A DNA stretch of 64,000 bases. Origin: Candidatus Schekmanbacteria bacterium RIFCSPLOWO2_02_FULL_38_14 (GTDB lineage: Bacteria; Schekmanbacteria; GWA2-38-11). The stretch lies in contig MGDH01000036.1 in the NCBI GenBank assembly GCA_001790855.1, positions 30,937 through 94,936 on the forward strand. The letters are read 5' to 3'. A program made the position numbers and the translations under genes. Position 1 is the first letter of the stretch. Each line of letters starts with the position of its first letter. Under the pieces are notes generated by a model. It saw only the letters and a program-made list of their open reading frames with translations. It had not been told where the DNA came from and made no database searches. Of this stretch, positions 41,910 through 50,145 are shown piece by piece.

Positions 41910-43469
41910 ATGAGTAACAATCATCGCGAACAATGGGCATCCCGTTTTGGACTCGTTCTTGCAATGGCAGGCAATGCCATAGGGCTTGGAAACTTCCTTC
42001 GCTTTCCTGTTCAGGCAGCGTCAAATGGCGGCGGGGCTTTTATGATACCATATTTCATTGCCCTCATCCTGCTGGGTATTCCTTTAATGTGGATAGAATG
42101 GTCAATGGGTCGCTATGGAGGCATCAGAGGTCACGGAACAACGCCAGGAATCTTCAACGCCATGTGGAAACACCCGATTGCAAAATATATTGGCATTCTC
42201 GGCATATTCCTTCCTCTGATAGTAACAATCTACTATGTCTATATAGAATCATGGACTCTCGCGTATAGCTTTTTCTCTGTTACAGGTAAATATTTTGGCA
42301 TAACATCAAGAGAAGGAATGGGAGAATTCTTTGGAGGATTTCTTGGTTCAGGTAAAAGCCAGTATTTCACTGGAATAGCAACAGCTTATATATTCTTTCT
42401 TATAACTATAGCTATAAATGTTTTTATTATGTACAGGGGGATTGCTAAGGGAATTGAAACTCTTGCAAAGATTGCAATGCCTGCTCTGTTCCTGTTCGGT
42501 ATAGTACTGGTAATAAGGGTTTTCACTCTTGGAGTTCCTCACCCTGCCTATCCTGACAGGAATGTATTAAACGGACTCGGATTTATCTGGAATCCTGATT
42601 TTAGCCAGTTAAAAAATGGCAGCGTATGGCTTGCCGCTACTGGGCAGATTTTTTTCACCCTGAGCATCGGGTTTGGTGCTATCCAGACCTATGCAAGCTA
42701 TTTACGGGAAAAGGACGATGTTGCCCTGTCAGGTTTAACCACTTCAGTATTCAATGAGTTTGCAGAAGTAATCCTCGGCGGCTCAATAGCCATACCTGTT
42801 GCCTGCGCTTTTTTTGGTATTGCAGCCACACAGGAAATTGCCAAAACAGGAGCTTTCAGCCTCGGCTTTCAGTCAATGCCAATAATCTTTCAGATGTTTC
42901 CATTTGGGCAGCTTTTTGGAACACTATGGTTCCTGCTTCTTTTTTTTGCAGGAATAACCTCATCTGTAGCAATATCAATGCCTGCAGTTGCTTTCTTGGA
43001 AGATGAATTTAAGTTAACAAAACCCAAAGCAGTACTGCTGGTATGGACAATCGTATTCATTTGTGTCCAGCCGGTTATCTTTGGCAAAGGTTTTCTTGAT
43101 GAATTGGATTTCTGGGCAGGAACCTTTGGCCTTGCCTTTTTTGCTCTTCTTGAAGTCGTCATTTTTGCATGGATATTTAAGATGGATAAAGGATGGGAAG
43201 AAATCCATATAGGTGCAGACATAAAAATACCAAAGGTTTTTTACTACATCATCAAATACATTACCCCGGTTTATTTACTCATATTGCTTGGTGCGTGGAC
43301 ATGGCAACAGGGAATCTCAGTTATTATGATGGAAGGAGTAAAGCCTGAGGAAATAATATGGAAATGGGGCGCAAGGTTGTTAATGGTCGGAATTATATTA
43401 GCGCTGATAATCTGTGTCAGAATAGCTTGGAAAAACAAAACTGTTTCAGATGAGGTCAGTCCCGAATGA
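41910..43469 (+). CDS. Sodium:neurotransmitter-symporter (SNF/NSS) family transporter
   Basis: A 519-residue transporter with about 12 membrane helices. The first helix has the NSS signature FGLVLAMAGNAIGLGNFLRFP, which forms part of the Na+ and substrate sites, followed by NGGGAFMIPY. Bacterial members carry amino acids (LeuT, MhsT) or methionine/alanine (MetP). Substrate cannot be assigned. Its stop overlaps the start of a 32-residue membrane protein (ATGA), as in MetP-MetS pairs. No Shine-Dalgarno is visible before the ATG. Confidence 0.92.
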   Translation: MSNNHREQWASRFGLVLAMAGNAIGLGNFLRFPVQAASNGGGAFMIPYFIALILLGIPLMWIEWSMGRYGGIRGHGTTPGIFNAMWKHPIAKYIGILGIFLPLIVTIYYVYIESWTLAYSFFSVTGKYFGITSREGMGEFFGGFLGSGKSQYFTGIATAYIFFLITIAINVFIMYRGIAKGIETLAKIAMPALFLFGIVLVIRVFTLGVPHPAYPDRNVLNGLGFIWNPDFSQLKNGSVWLAATGQIFFTLSIGFGAIQTYASYLREKDDVALSGLTTSVFNEFAEVILGGSIAIPVACAFFGIAATQEIAKTGAFSLGFQSMPIIFQMFPFGQLFGTLWFLLLFFAGITSSVAISMPAVAFLEDEFKLTKPKAVLLVWTIVFICVQPVIFGKGFLDELDFWAGTFGLAFFALLEVVIFAWIFKMDKGWEEIHIGADIKIPKVFYYIIKYITPVYLLILLGAWTWQQGISVIMMEGVKPEEIIWKWGARLLMVGIILALIICVRIAWKNKTVSDEVSPE

Positions 43470-43564
43470 CTTTAAGCGGTTGGATTTTTATGATTATCTC
43501 GTGGGGAGTATTAATATTCCTGTTTGTTTTCTGCTTTACAAAACTTTTTACTATTAAAAAATAG
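43466..43564 (+). CDS. MetS-like small membrane partner of the SNF transporter
   Basis: A 32-residue single-helix protein (MTLSGWIFMIISWGVLIFLF, then CFTKLF and a Lys tail) starting within the transporter stop codon (ATGA overlap). Position and size match the small subunits, such as MetS, found next to some bacterial NSS transporters and required for activity in Corynebacterium. The link is inferred from position and topology. Confidence 0.7.
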   Translation: MTLSGWIFMIISWGVLIFLFVFCFTKLFTIKK

Positions 43565-43595
43565 AAGATATCAAAACCTGACAGTCTGCTAAAAC

Positions 43596-43769
43596 CTATT
43601 CCTTATCTTCTATATAACCGCTCCCTCCGCAAGCTTCACACTCCTCTGTCTCAATAGGAACTCTTTCATTCTCTCCCTTTACCCATTCTTCAGCAGCAAA
43701 ATCTTCAATTCTTGAGACATAACCTGTCCCATTACATTTCTTGCATTTTTTCTTTTTATCCTTGGACAT
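43596..43769 (-). CDS. Small DnaJ-type zinc-finger protein
   Basis: A 57-residue protein with two CxxCxGxG-type half sites: CKKCNGTGYV near the N-terminus and CEACGGSGYI near the C-terminus. They would pair into one zinc site as in the DnaJ central domain. Between them is an acidic segment (EDFAAEEWVKGENERVPIETEE). GAGGG lies seven bases before the ATG. Function is unknown; such mini zinc fingers may bind unfolded proteins or RNA. Confidence 0.72.
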   Translation of the reverse strand: MSKDKKKKCKKCNGTGYVSRIEDFAAEEWVKGENERVPIETEECEACGGSGYIEDKE

Positions 43770-43785
43770 ATTTTAACCCTCTCAA

Positions 43786-43856
43786 GGCGGCGCCCGGATT
43801 TGAACCGGGGAATAACGGTTTTGCAGACCGTCGCCTTACCACTTGGCTACGCCGCC
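43786..43856 (-). tRNA. tRNA-Cys (anticodon GCA)
   Basis: Minus strand: acceptor GGCGGCG/CGCCGCC, anticodon stem ACGGT/ACCGT with loop CTGCAAA (GCA), and T arm CCCGG TTCAAAT CCGGG. It is 71 nt long, with no encoded CCA. Confidence 0.96.
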
Positions 43857-43987
43857 GGAAAGAAAGTGAATAGTCGATAGTGAATAGGAGTTCGTGAATA
43901 TCAAAGAATGAAAATAGAATTGGCCACTATCTACTGACTACTATTCACTGTTCACCATTCACTATTCACTATTCACAAAAATAAAGA

Positions 43988-44059
43988 GCGGGAAACGGGA
44001 CTCGAACCCGCGACCCCAACCTTGGCAAGGTTGTGCTCTACCAGCTGAGCTATTCCCGC
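43988..44059 (-). tRNA. tRNA-Gly (anticodon GCC)
   Basis: Minus strand: acceptor GCGGGAA/TTCCCGC, anticodon stem CAACC/GGTTG with loop TTGCCAA (GCC), and T arm GCGGG TTCGAGT CCCGT. It is 72 nt. The spacer to tRNA-Cys (43857-43987) is made of reiterated TATTCACT/AGTGAATA words. Confidence 0.96.
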
Positions 44060-44196
44060 AAAGTAGTTCTTATTTTATAAATCTTTTCTTCTTTGTCAAA
44101 CAGAAAATAGCAAATGCCTGTTTAGCAGAAGAGAAAAGGAGAGAAATATCAAGTTAAGATATAGAAGAGATAAGAAACCTTTTGCAACCAAAATGG

Positions 44197-45612
44197 TTAA
44201 TTGAATTTTTTTGTATTTTTATAATCTGAGGGAATTAACCATGTATCAAGGTTGTAATTATAGAAATCAGTTTTTTTATGGGTTAAGAAGTATAGGAAAA
44301 ATGAAGCGTAGTGAGTACTTCTACGGTACAATAATAAAATAAGACGGACAAAGTAATAAAAGTAAACACGTTTGGAAGATTCTGGTATTGAATAACGAGA
44401 TGCCAACTTATTAAAGGGGATAAATATTTCATGGAAAATGTAAGATATTTTTTTCGAGAGACTGATATCAGAATGAAACTTTTTATATATCCTCGGAGCA
44501 ATAGATTTCTTTTTCTCATGACAGAGAATACGATTTTGTGCATCTAATAATATTTTTCCGCTGAATGGTTTGGGTTTAAGGTTATCAAATAATTTGTTTG
44601 GTATTTTCAATCCAAGAATCTCCTTGCAGAGATAAAGCATAAGATAAAGATATTTTCCAACGCCCCACTCACAGGCACGAGATTGAAGCTGATTCCAATC
44701 AATCCCTGAAGAGTAATGATTAATAATTGTTGCAATGTCGCAGCAAGGTCTTAGACCATGATTTTTGAATTTTTCATTATGAGAAATATGTAAAGATAGA
44801 TGTAGCAGCAAATCTTCAGGAGAAAGTACCAGCATGTCTGTTCCATTGGTTTTTACTCTTTTTGCTCTTTTCCATATTTCTTCTATGGCTATATCAAATG
44901 GACTATTCTGATCTGCAATTGTCCAGTGTATCTCTAAATGTTTTATACCTTTTGAATTACTGAAAGGGTGCGAATGGTGGTGAATTTTTTTATACTGTCT
45001 GATAAGGTCAGTTTGTTTTAAAACATCCTGGTCTATTCCGAAGTAAGAATAAACTTTTTGATTCAACTGCGAGTATTTAAACCCATTTTGAAGCAGTAAC
45101 TTTTCAGCTTTGTCTAAATCTTCTTTTTTTATCAAGATATCTATATCACCCATAGGTCTAAGACCAATACCTTTATACACAAATTGGGCAAGATGGCTTC
45201 CCTTGAGAAGGATAACCTTTATCTCCGCTGCGTGGAGAATTTCTATTACTTTGAATAAATTTTTAAAATTTGTTTCATTGACAATGCATGCTTTTAGATA
45301 GGCTAATTTAATTTGCTGTAGAAAATTGTCTGGAATGCCTGAATGTTGCAGAAGTGAAGGTTTTTCTTTAATGATTTTGTACAATAAAGAGGCTGTTTTC
45401 CAGCATATTGATTTTTCATAAACCACATTCCAGTCAATATTTGAAAAGTTAAAATTCACAAAATCGTCGTCATTTTCGCCACTGAATTCTGAGCGAAGGC
45501 AGTTAATGATAAATTGTTCTTCAGGCAGTAGTTTCAGATTATTGGTTGGTTCTACGCTAAAGAATTTTTGCATTTGTCTAATCTGTGAAAGGCTTTGGGA
45601 GGCTTGTTTCAT
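44197..45612 (-). CDS. Nucleotidyltransferase-family protein of the RiPP cassette
   Basis: A 471-residue protein whose VILLKGSHLAQFVYK and LRPMGDIDILIKKEDL segments (K137, D156, D158) match the uncharacterised nucleotidyltransferase family PF14907 (NTP_transf_5), with a long C-terminal helical region. These proteins often occur in RiPP clusters beside PqqD and HPr-kinase-like genes; their reaction is unknown (nucleotidylation of a peptide or protein is possible). It is the last gene of the minus-strand cassette and overlaps the peptidase gene by 35 bp. A later Met at 45573 would remove that overlap. Only the motif and neighbourhood support the assignment. Confidence 0.78.
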   Translation of the reverse strand: MKQASQSLSQIRQMQKFFSVEPTNNLKLLPEEQFIINCLRSEFSGENDDDFVNFNFSNIDWNVVYEKSICWKTASLLYKIIKEKPSLLQHSGIPDNFLQQIKLAYLKACIVNETNFKNLFKVIEILHAAEIKVILLKGSHLAQFVYKGIGLRPMGDIDILIKKEDLDKAEKLLLQNGFKYSQLNQKVYSYFGIDQDVLKQTDLIRQYKKIHHHSHPFSNSKGIKHLEIHWTIADQNSPFDIAIEEIWKRAKRVKTNGTDMLVLSPEDLLLHLSLHISHNEKFKNHGLRPCCDIATIINHYSSGIDWNQLQSRACEWGVGKYLYLMLYLCKEILGLKIPNKLFDNLKPKPFSGKILLDAQNRILCHEKKKSIAPRIYKKFHSDISLSKKISYIFHEIFIPFNKLASRYSIPESSKRVYFYYFVRLILLLYRRSTHYASFFLYFLTHKKTDFYNYNLDTWLIPSDYKNTKKFN

Positions 45613-46234
45613 CTAAGAACAGCCGGAAAGGTCGCTTTATCTGCCATCGATTCTTTCCTGGCTTAAGCCTGCCAATTATATGCTTTCCCATTAGTAATTG
45701 CAGTTCTTTTCCAGTAGGGCGGCCAAAACAAAGAACCCGTGCTTTCATCCGGGTGGGTATAAAGCACCTTAAAAGGCCTGATCGGGCTAACCAGCGATAG
45801 ATAGGGCGTAGAAATGTTAGGATTTTTAAGTTTACCATATGAGTTGCTTTAATTGTGAGAAGAAATAATCGTCCTGTCATTCCCCCGTATATGCGCAACT
45901 GCGTGCTTCCCCTTTTAGCATATACTACTTTTCCGACTATACTGTCAGAGGTAAGGATGTATGAATCAATATTACTGTTGTTATCCCCCTGCGTTGTAAT
46001 TCCTTGTGAGTTTACAGAGATTACTCTGTGAGCAGATTTTCTATCACTTCCTGGAGGAAGGAAAACAATTATATCTCCCCGCCGGATTCTTTTACCATTG
46101 TAGGACATGACTTGAAGTATATCCAGAGTCTTAAGAGTAGGATTCATGGACGTACCTGTGTAGATTATAGTTTTCAGAGAATCATTAGGAAACTTTGAAA
46201 TCATTGGGATGATATATTTTGATTTCTTTTCCAT
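45578..46234 (-). CDS. S26-family signal peptidase-like protein without membrane anchor
   Basis: A 218-residue protein with the S26 catalytic pattern of the SipW/endoplasmic type: Ser29 (YTGTSMNPTL), His69 (KSAHRVI) and Asp84 (TQGDNN). The His replaces the Lys of common bacterial leader peptidases. There is no N-terminal membrane helix before the catalytic Ser, and no clear one elsewhere, so it may act in the cytoplasm. The C-terminal 90 residues are basic and of unknown role. Its place in the cassette suggests removal of the precursor leader, but this is inference. Confidence 0.78.
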   Translation of the reverse strand: MEKKSKYIIPMISKFPNDSLKTIIYTGTSMNPTLKTLDILQVMSYNGKRIRRGDIIVFLPPGSDRKSAHRVISVNSQGITTQGDNNSNIDSYILTSDSIVGKVVYAKRGSTQLRIYGGMTGRLFLLTIKATHMVNLKILTFLRPIYRWLARSGLLRCFIPTRMKARVLCFGRPTGKELQLLMGKHIIGRLKPGKNRWQIKRPFRLFLDETSLPKPFTD

Positions 46235-46273
46235 ATTATTTATTTGTCCATGTTAGCTGTCTCTGCCAATTCT

Positions 46274-47188
46274 TCATAAAACTTTTTCCATCTCATCCCA
46301 GAATTGACCTGCGAGGCTAAATCGGAGGACGAATGATGGGATTGCTTTAGAAAGTTCACACGCATTGTCAAAAATCTTTTTTTTAAGTACCATTTTTTCT
46401 TCAGGAACAAGATTTTCCAGACTTTTGCGATATATTGCTATAGCTGATTGATTAATCAATATAGCAGCTTGTCCATGTCCTATCGGTATAGCTTCGTCCT
46501 TCTCTGCCTGTTCTAAGAAAAAAAATGCTTTTAGCGGGACATGATGTTGGACATTCCACGTCCGCTTGCTAACATCCACGATGTATTCACTCCATGAGGG
46601 GATAGGATGTGCCATGTATTGTTTTTGTTTATCGCTCACAATGAGTGTTTCATCATCGCACAAGGCACGCCAATGAAGTGGAAGACGCCTACAACAGGTT
46701 GATTTCCCGGTTTTTGATGGAGCCGATAACACTATACCATTTCCCTTCCATTCAAGAAGTGCTCCGTGTAGGGGAAGTCCTCCAGAATCTTGTGCGCGGT
46801 GATATATAGGATGGAGTGTATACCACATTCCCATTATATTTCCATTAAATGTTGCCTTATTTTGTAATTTGCAGACCACATCCTTCACTGCGTCATTATA
46901 CCAGATTCTAATATATTTTACCTGTCGGCTCTTCCACCCTTTCCTTGGAAGTTTTAACATTAAATCCTTATCAACACTGCACATTTCCTGTATGTTCTTA
47001 CTTTTGTCGCAATCATCTAATACAACTATCAGGTTAGTACCTTCTTTTAGTTCATAAGGTTGAAGTCCCATTGCCTTTGCCCAGCTACTTGCCAATTCCC
47101 TTGAATTTTCATTGCTTTTGATGTTCCATTGCTGGCCATCGGCTAAGACAAGGCTATACACATAGCCAGAATTATCTGACTTTTTCAA
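46274..47188 (-). CDS. scmC: HPr-kinase-like P-loop protein, ScmC type
   Basis: A 304-residue protein with a P-loop (APSKTGKST, about 156-164) followed by CDDETLIV (177-184), the arrangement of HPr kinase/phosphorylase-like domains. Such proteins are common in PqqD-containing RiPP and lasso-peptide clusters, where some phosphorylate the peptide. The N-terminal 140 residues have no known fold by eye. The gene order with PqqD and two SPASM enzymes matches the SynChlorMet (Scm) cassette, so I use the name ScmC; it should be confirmed by HMM. Start TTG at 47188 has AGGAG upstream. Confidence 0.72.
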   Translation of the reverse strand: MKKSDNSGYVYSLVLADGQQWNIKSNENSRELASSWAKAMGLQPYELKEGTNLIVVLDDCDKSKNIQEMCSVDKDLMLKLPRKGWKSRQVKYIRIWYNDAVKDVVCKLQNKATFNGNIMGMWYTLHPIYHRAQDSGGLPLHGALLEWKGNGIVLSAPSKTGKSTCCRRLPLHWRALCDDETLIVSDKQKQYMAHPIPSWSEYIVDVSKRTWNVQHHVPLKAFFFLEQAEKDEAIPIGHGQAAILINQSAIAIYRKSLENLVPEEKMVLKKKIFDNACELSKAIPSFVLRFSLAGQFWDEMEKVL

Positions 47189-47221
47189 ATTTCTTCTCCT
47201 TATATCAATCTACATTATGCC

Positions 47222-47389
47222 TTATCCACCAGTCAAATGTCCGTCATCATAACCAATATTACAAGTTCCGGCATTTCCTCCCTCAGTACACACATCGCCA
47301 CCTGCAGTTTCTATTTTTTCATCATTTGGTGATTTTGGCTCGGGGTTTTTTAGATTTAGTGATTTTAATTCAGGTTTTTCGTACTTCAT
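47222..47389 (-). CDS. Candidate RiPP precursor peptide of the Scm-type cassette
   Basis: A 55-residue peptide that is easily missed, with a perfect ribosome site (AAAGGAGG, five to six bases before the ATG). The N-terminus MKYEKPEL has the YxxPxL motif that PqqD-like recognition domains bind in lasso and related leaders. The middle (residues 9-28) is Lys, Pro, Asn and Glu rich. A TAGG step at about 28-31 is followed by a Gly-rich putative core with C34 and C43 (DVCTEGGNAGTCNIGYDDG, then HLTGG). It lies between scmF and scmC, all on the same strand. Likely modification: radical chemistry by ScmE/ScmF, perhaps a thioether or C-C crosslink at Cys, Asn or Tyr. The product is unknown. Confidence 0.8.
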   Translation of the reverse strand: MKYEKPELKSLNLKNPEPKSPNDEKIETAGGDVCTEGGNAGTCNIGYDDGHLTGG

Positions 47390-47500
47390 ATTTCCTCCTT
47401 TCTTAATGAGATTGTTTGCAAATATTTTTTCTGATTTTTAAATTAACCATAAAATTAGCCTTCCTAAAAATACTATCCTATGTCATTTTGCTTTACCTCC

Positions 47501-48631
47501 TTATAAAGTTGTTGGACGAGTACGTGTCTCAGGGAAAAGTTCCTTTTTTTGAGCCTCGTCGCAGTACCAGAAAGGTGCCCAGAAATTCTTACTCAGGTAA
47601 TAATTCTGGGCAACACAGTTTCCAAAGCATTGACCCTTCATAAGACATTCACCACAAATACCTTCAAAACGGTTTGGTAGCCCCTCCCTGAGTTCCAGAA
47701 GTACAGGTGCACTATTCCAAATATCTTTCAGGGATTCCGAGCTTGCATGTCCAAAAACGAGCTCAGGGACAGTCTGTCCAATGCCACACAGGGCATATGA
47801 GCCATTTGCCAGAACACCAAGAATTCCCAGTATCCCGCATACTCCACAACCATCCCCATTATTGCCAAACATTTTGCTAAGCGGTCTAAAAGCCAGCGGG
47901 TGGCTATAGTGAAGACGCAAATCTGTTGAAGATGAAAGGGTATTTCCCACCCACTGCCCAAGATATACAAGCTCCTCAATAGTCAGAGTTTCTCCTGCCT
48001 TGCGCATCTTCTCTCCCCTTGCAGTAGGCTGTACAATATTGAACTTGACTGAACCAGCACCCAATGATTCAGCTAAACGTACAATAGCCTTCATCTGGTC
48101 TTTGTTAAGGTGCATGATTGTCATGATTATCTGAGGTTTGAAGCCAGCTTTTACAAGATTCCTTATGCCATCCAATGCAGACTTAAAACAACCAGTTACA
48201 CCTCGTATCCTTTCATGGGTTTCAGCATCAGCGCCATCAAGACTTACTGAAACAAAGGGTTTTTTACAGGATGCCATCTCTTGAGCTAATTCAGGTGTGC
48301 ATAGAACACCATTGGTTTCTACGGTAAGGCGAATATCTTGAGTTCGAATCAGTTCCAGGATTTCATGGATATTTGGATGCAGAAGGGGTTCACCGCCAGT
48401 TAACTTGACACTGGAAAGCCCCATGGGTTTTGACTGTTCAAGTATTGATCTAAAGAGGTCTAAATCAAGTGCAGGATAAGAGTAGTTGCCATTTTGGTAT
48501 TTAGGTTCAATCCAGCAATGATGGCAGTAAAGGTTGCATCCTTCTGTCAGATAAAAATAGATCTGATTCAATCTATATCTTGGTTTTTTAATTTTTTCTG
48601 TTTCTTCTTTAGTCATAGTAGGTTTTAGCAT
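47501..48631 (-). CDS. scmF: Radical SAM/SPASM peptide maturase, ScmF type
   Basis: A 376-residue radical SAM enzyme with the cluster motif C32-x3-C36-x2-C39 (TEGCNLYCHHCW), a GGEPLL motif and a C-terminal SPASM region (CGVCG, then ICGECLMKGQCFGNC) for auxiliary [4Fe-4S] clusters. SPASM enzymes include PqqE, AlbA and other RiPP maturases. Its N-terminus (LNQIYFYLTEGCNL) fits what I recall of the ScmF family. It overlaps scmE by 7 bp. The downstream gap to the precursor holds a Shine-Dalgarno and a two-codon frame. Confidence 0.85.
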   Translation of the reverse strand: MLKPTMTKEETEKIKKPRYRLNQIYFYLTEGCNLYCHHCWIEPKYQNGNYSYPALDLDLFRSILEQSKPMGLSSVKLTGGEPLLHPNIHEILELIRTQDIRLTVETNGVLCTPELAQEMASCKKPFVSVSLDGADAETHERIRGVTGCFKSALDGIRNLVKAGFKPQIIMTIMHLNKDQMKAIVRLAESLGAGSVKFNIVQPTARGEKMRKAGETLTIEELVYLGQWVGNTLSSSTDLRLHYSHPLAFRPLSKMFGNNGDGCGVCGILGILGVLANGSYALCGIGQTVPELVFGHASSESLKDIWNSAPVLLELREGLPNRFEGICGECLMKGQCFGNCVAQNYYLSKNFWAPFWYCDEAQKKELFPETRTRPTTL

Positions 48632-49755
48632 ATATTATTTGATGTAATTAATAATTTCACATCCGGAAGTTTTCCTCCCTCTTTGAGAAATCGCCTGAGG
48701 CAGGCATCAGGGCTTGGATGATTCTCATTACCAGAGAGTGTAAAAGCCAGAGCAGGGCAGTTACCAGTGCAATAGTTAATATAATCACACCCCTTGCAGA
48801 ATTCAAAATCACTCAATGGAATATTGCATCGTTCTCTTATTCTTTTAAGTTCGGGATGATTGTGCCAGACTTCTCTGAGTTTATAGTTGTTGATTTTACC
48901 TAACTCAATATGACTCATATGAATACATGGAACCATCATCCCGTCAGCGCGTACTGCTATCTTGTTCATTGGCTGTCCGCCACAAGCTGTCAGATATCCT
49001 CGTCCGGGTATTCGTTCTTTCCCATCTTTACGGGAATTTTCCATCATAATCCAATGTTTCCCATCAGCCAGAGGCCCTGCAGATGCATTAATGCGTCCAT
49101 TGTATTTCTTATTGAGTTTCAAAAGTGTTTCCATTGCCAAGGAACGTTTTTCAGCAGTAAGCTGAACCTGCTCAGCATTCTGACGGCATAGCCCCATATA
49201 AGAAGCAGAACTGGTTGAAAAACAAGGAAGCCCAATTTCTTCCAGCAACAGCCTTGCAACTCCTTCAAGGTCTCCGACATTATATCTATGAATTGTAACC
49301 CGGACAGAGACAGTGACATGATGTTTCTGGAGGTATCTTATTCCCTCCATTGCTTTGTAAAAACTTCCATTACCCCTGCAGGCGTCATGTGTCATTGGAA
49401 TTGAACCGTCAATTGAAATCTGCACTCCATTGCAACGTCCGGTTGAAGCCAAGAATGCTGCCGTTTCATCAGTAATCAATGTTCCATTGCTGAGGATGCT
49501 AAAGCGCATTCGGTTTTGTACAATTCCATTGATAAGTTCCTTCAAATCTTCCCGACAAAATGGTTCTCCTCCCTGAAGTGTAACATTCATGACAGTGCAA
49601 TGATTCAATTCCTCAAAGAATTTAAGCCATTTTTCTTTGGGCAAATCTTGACCTACATCACCGGCACTTGTGAAATGGCTACAGTATTTACACCTCAGAT
49701 TACATCTGTTAGTTATGGCTAAATCAACAGATTGTGGTGTTTTCATTATTTTCAT
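48625..49755 (-). CDS. scmE: Radical SAM/SPASM peptide maturase, ScmE type
   Basis: A 376-residue radical SAM enzyme with C18-x3-C22-x2-C25 (TNRCNLRCKYC), GGEPF, and a full SPASM domain (TACGG, MMVPCIHM, FEFCKGCDYINYCTGNCPA and a last Cys in DACLRRF). It lies 8 bp downstream of the PqqD-like gene, which should present the leader peptide to it, as PqqD does for PqqE. Having two different SPASM enzymes in one cassette is the hallmark of the Scm type and suggests two sequential modifications. Confidence 0.85.
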   Translation of the reverse strand: MKIMKTPQSVDLAITNRCNLRCKYCSHFTSAGDVGQDLPKEKWLKFFEELNHCTVMNVTLQGGEPFCREDLKELINGIVQNRMRFSILSNGTLITDETAAFLASTGRCNGVQISIDGSIPMTHDACRGNGSFYKAMEGIRYLQKHHVTVSVRVTIHRYNVGDLEGVARLLLEEIGLPCFSTSSASYMGLCRQNAEQVQLTAEKRSLAMETLLKLNKKYNGRINASAGPLADGKHWIMMENSRKDGKERIPGRGYLTACGGQPMNKIAVRADGMMVPCIHMSHIELGKINNYKLREVWHNHPELKRIRERCNIPLSDFEFCKGCDYINYCTGNCPALAFTLSGNENHPSPDACLRRFLKEGGKLPDVKLLITSNNIC

Positions 49756-49763
49756 AATTTATA

Positions 49764-50051
49764 TTAACTCTTCTCAGCCTCGTATCCTATTAGCCCATGT
49801 TTGACCATATCCTGAATGAACTCTTTGATGTGCTCAGAGGCATCCTCCGGTACGGTTTCACAGCTTTTACGTAGCTCTTTTAGTATGTCTTCAACAGTAT
49901 GCTTGCCATCAAGACGTTTCCATACAAATACACTTACCGGATTAATGCCGAAGGCATTGCCTGAATCAGGATCAAAAAGAATAGCCCAATCGTCAAACTC
50001 TTCTCTAAGGACTACCATAGGATTAGCTATGGGCTTATTGTTGTCTGGCAT
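49764..50051 (-). CDS. scmD: PqqD-family peptide chaperone (RiPP recognition element), ScmD type
   Basis: A 95-residue PqqD-like protein (MVVLREEFDDWAILFDPDSG, GINPVSVFVWKRLDGKHTVEDI, FIQDMVKHGLI). These small winged-helix proteins bind the leader of a RiPP precursor and dock it onto radical SAM enzymes. It is the first gene of the cassette. The ribosome site AAGGAGG is strong, and a good promoter lies about 95 bp upstream. Whether it binds the YEKPEL leader is untested. Confidence 0.86.
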   Translation of the reverse strand: MPDNNKPIANPMVVLREEFDDWAILFDPDSGNAFGINPVSVFVWKRLDGKHTVEDILKELRKSCETVPEDASEHIKEFIQDMVKHGLIGYEAEKS

Positions 50052-50099
50052 AGCACTACTTCCTCCTTGCTTTTAAAAAAAAGGATTGTTTGCTATAAT

Positions 50100-50113
50100 A
50101 CCAAATATTTGGT
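50100..50113. promoter_or_regulatory. Perfect palindrome ACCAAATATTTGGT, possible operator
   Basis: A perfect 14-bp palindrome in the leader between the scm promoter and the PqqD-like gene, about 33 bp after the -10 hexamer. It could be a repressor site. No local regulator gene is in the cassette. Confidence 0.4.
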
Positions 50114-50145
50114 CTTTAAGTAAATTTAAGTAGTTAATAAAAATT

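Noticed and set aside
44197-50051. Lasso-peptide cluster
   Set aside because: The YxxPxL leader, PqqD-like and HPr-kinase-like genes fit, but there is no asparagine-synthetase-like cyclase or transglutaminase-like peptidase, and two radical SAM enzymes are present instead.
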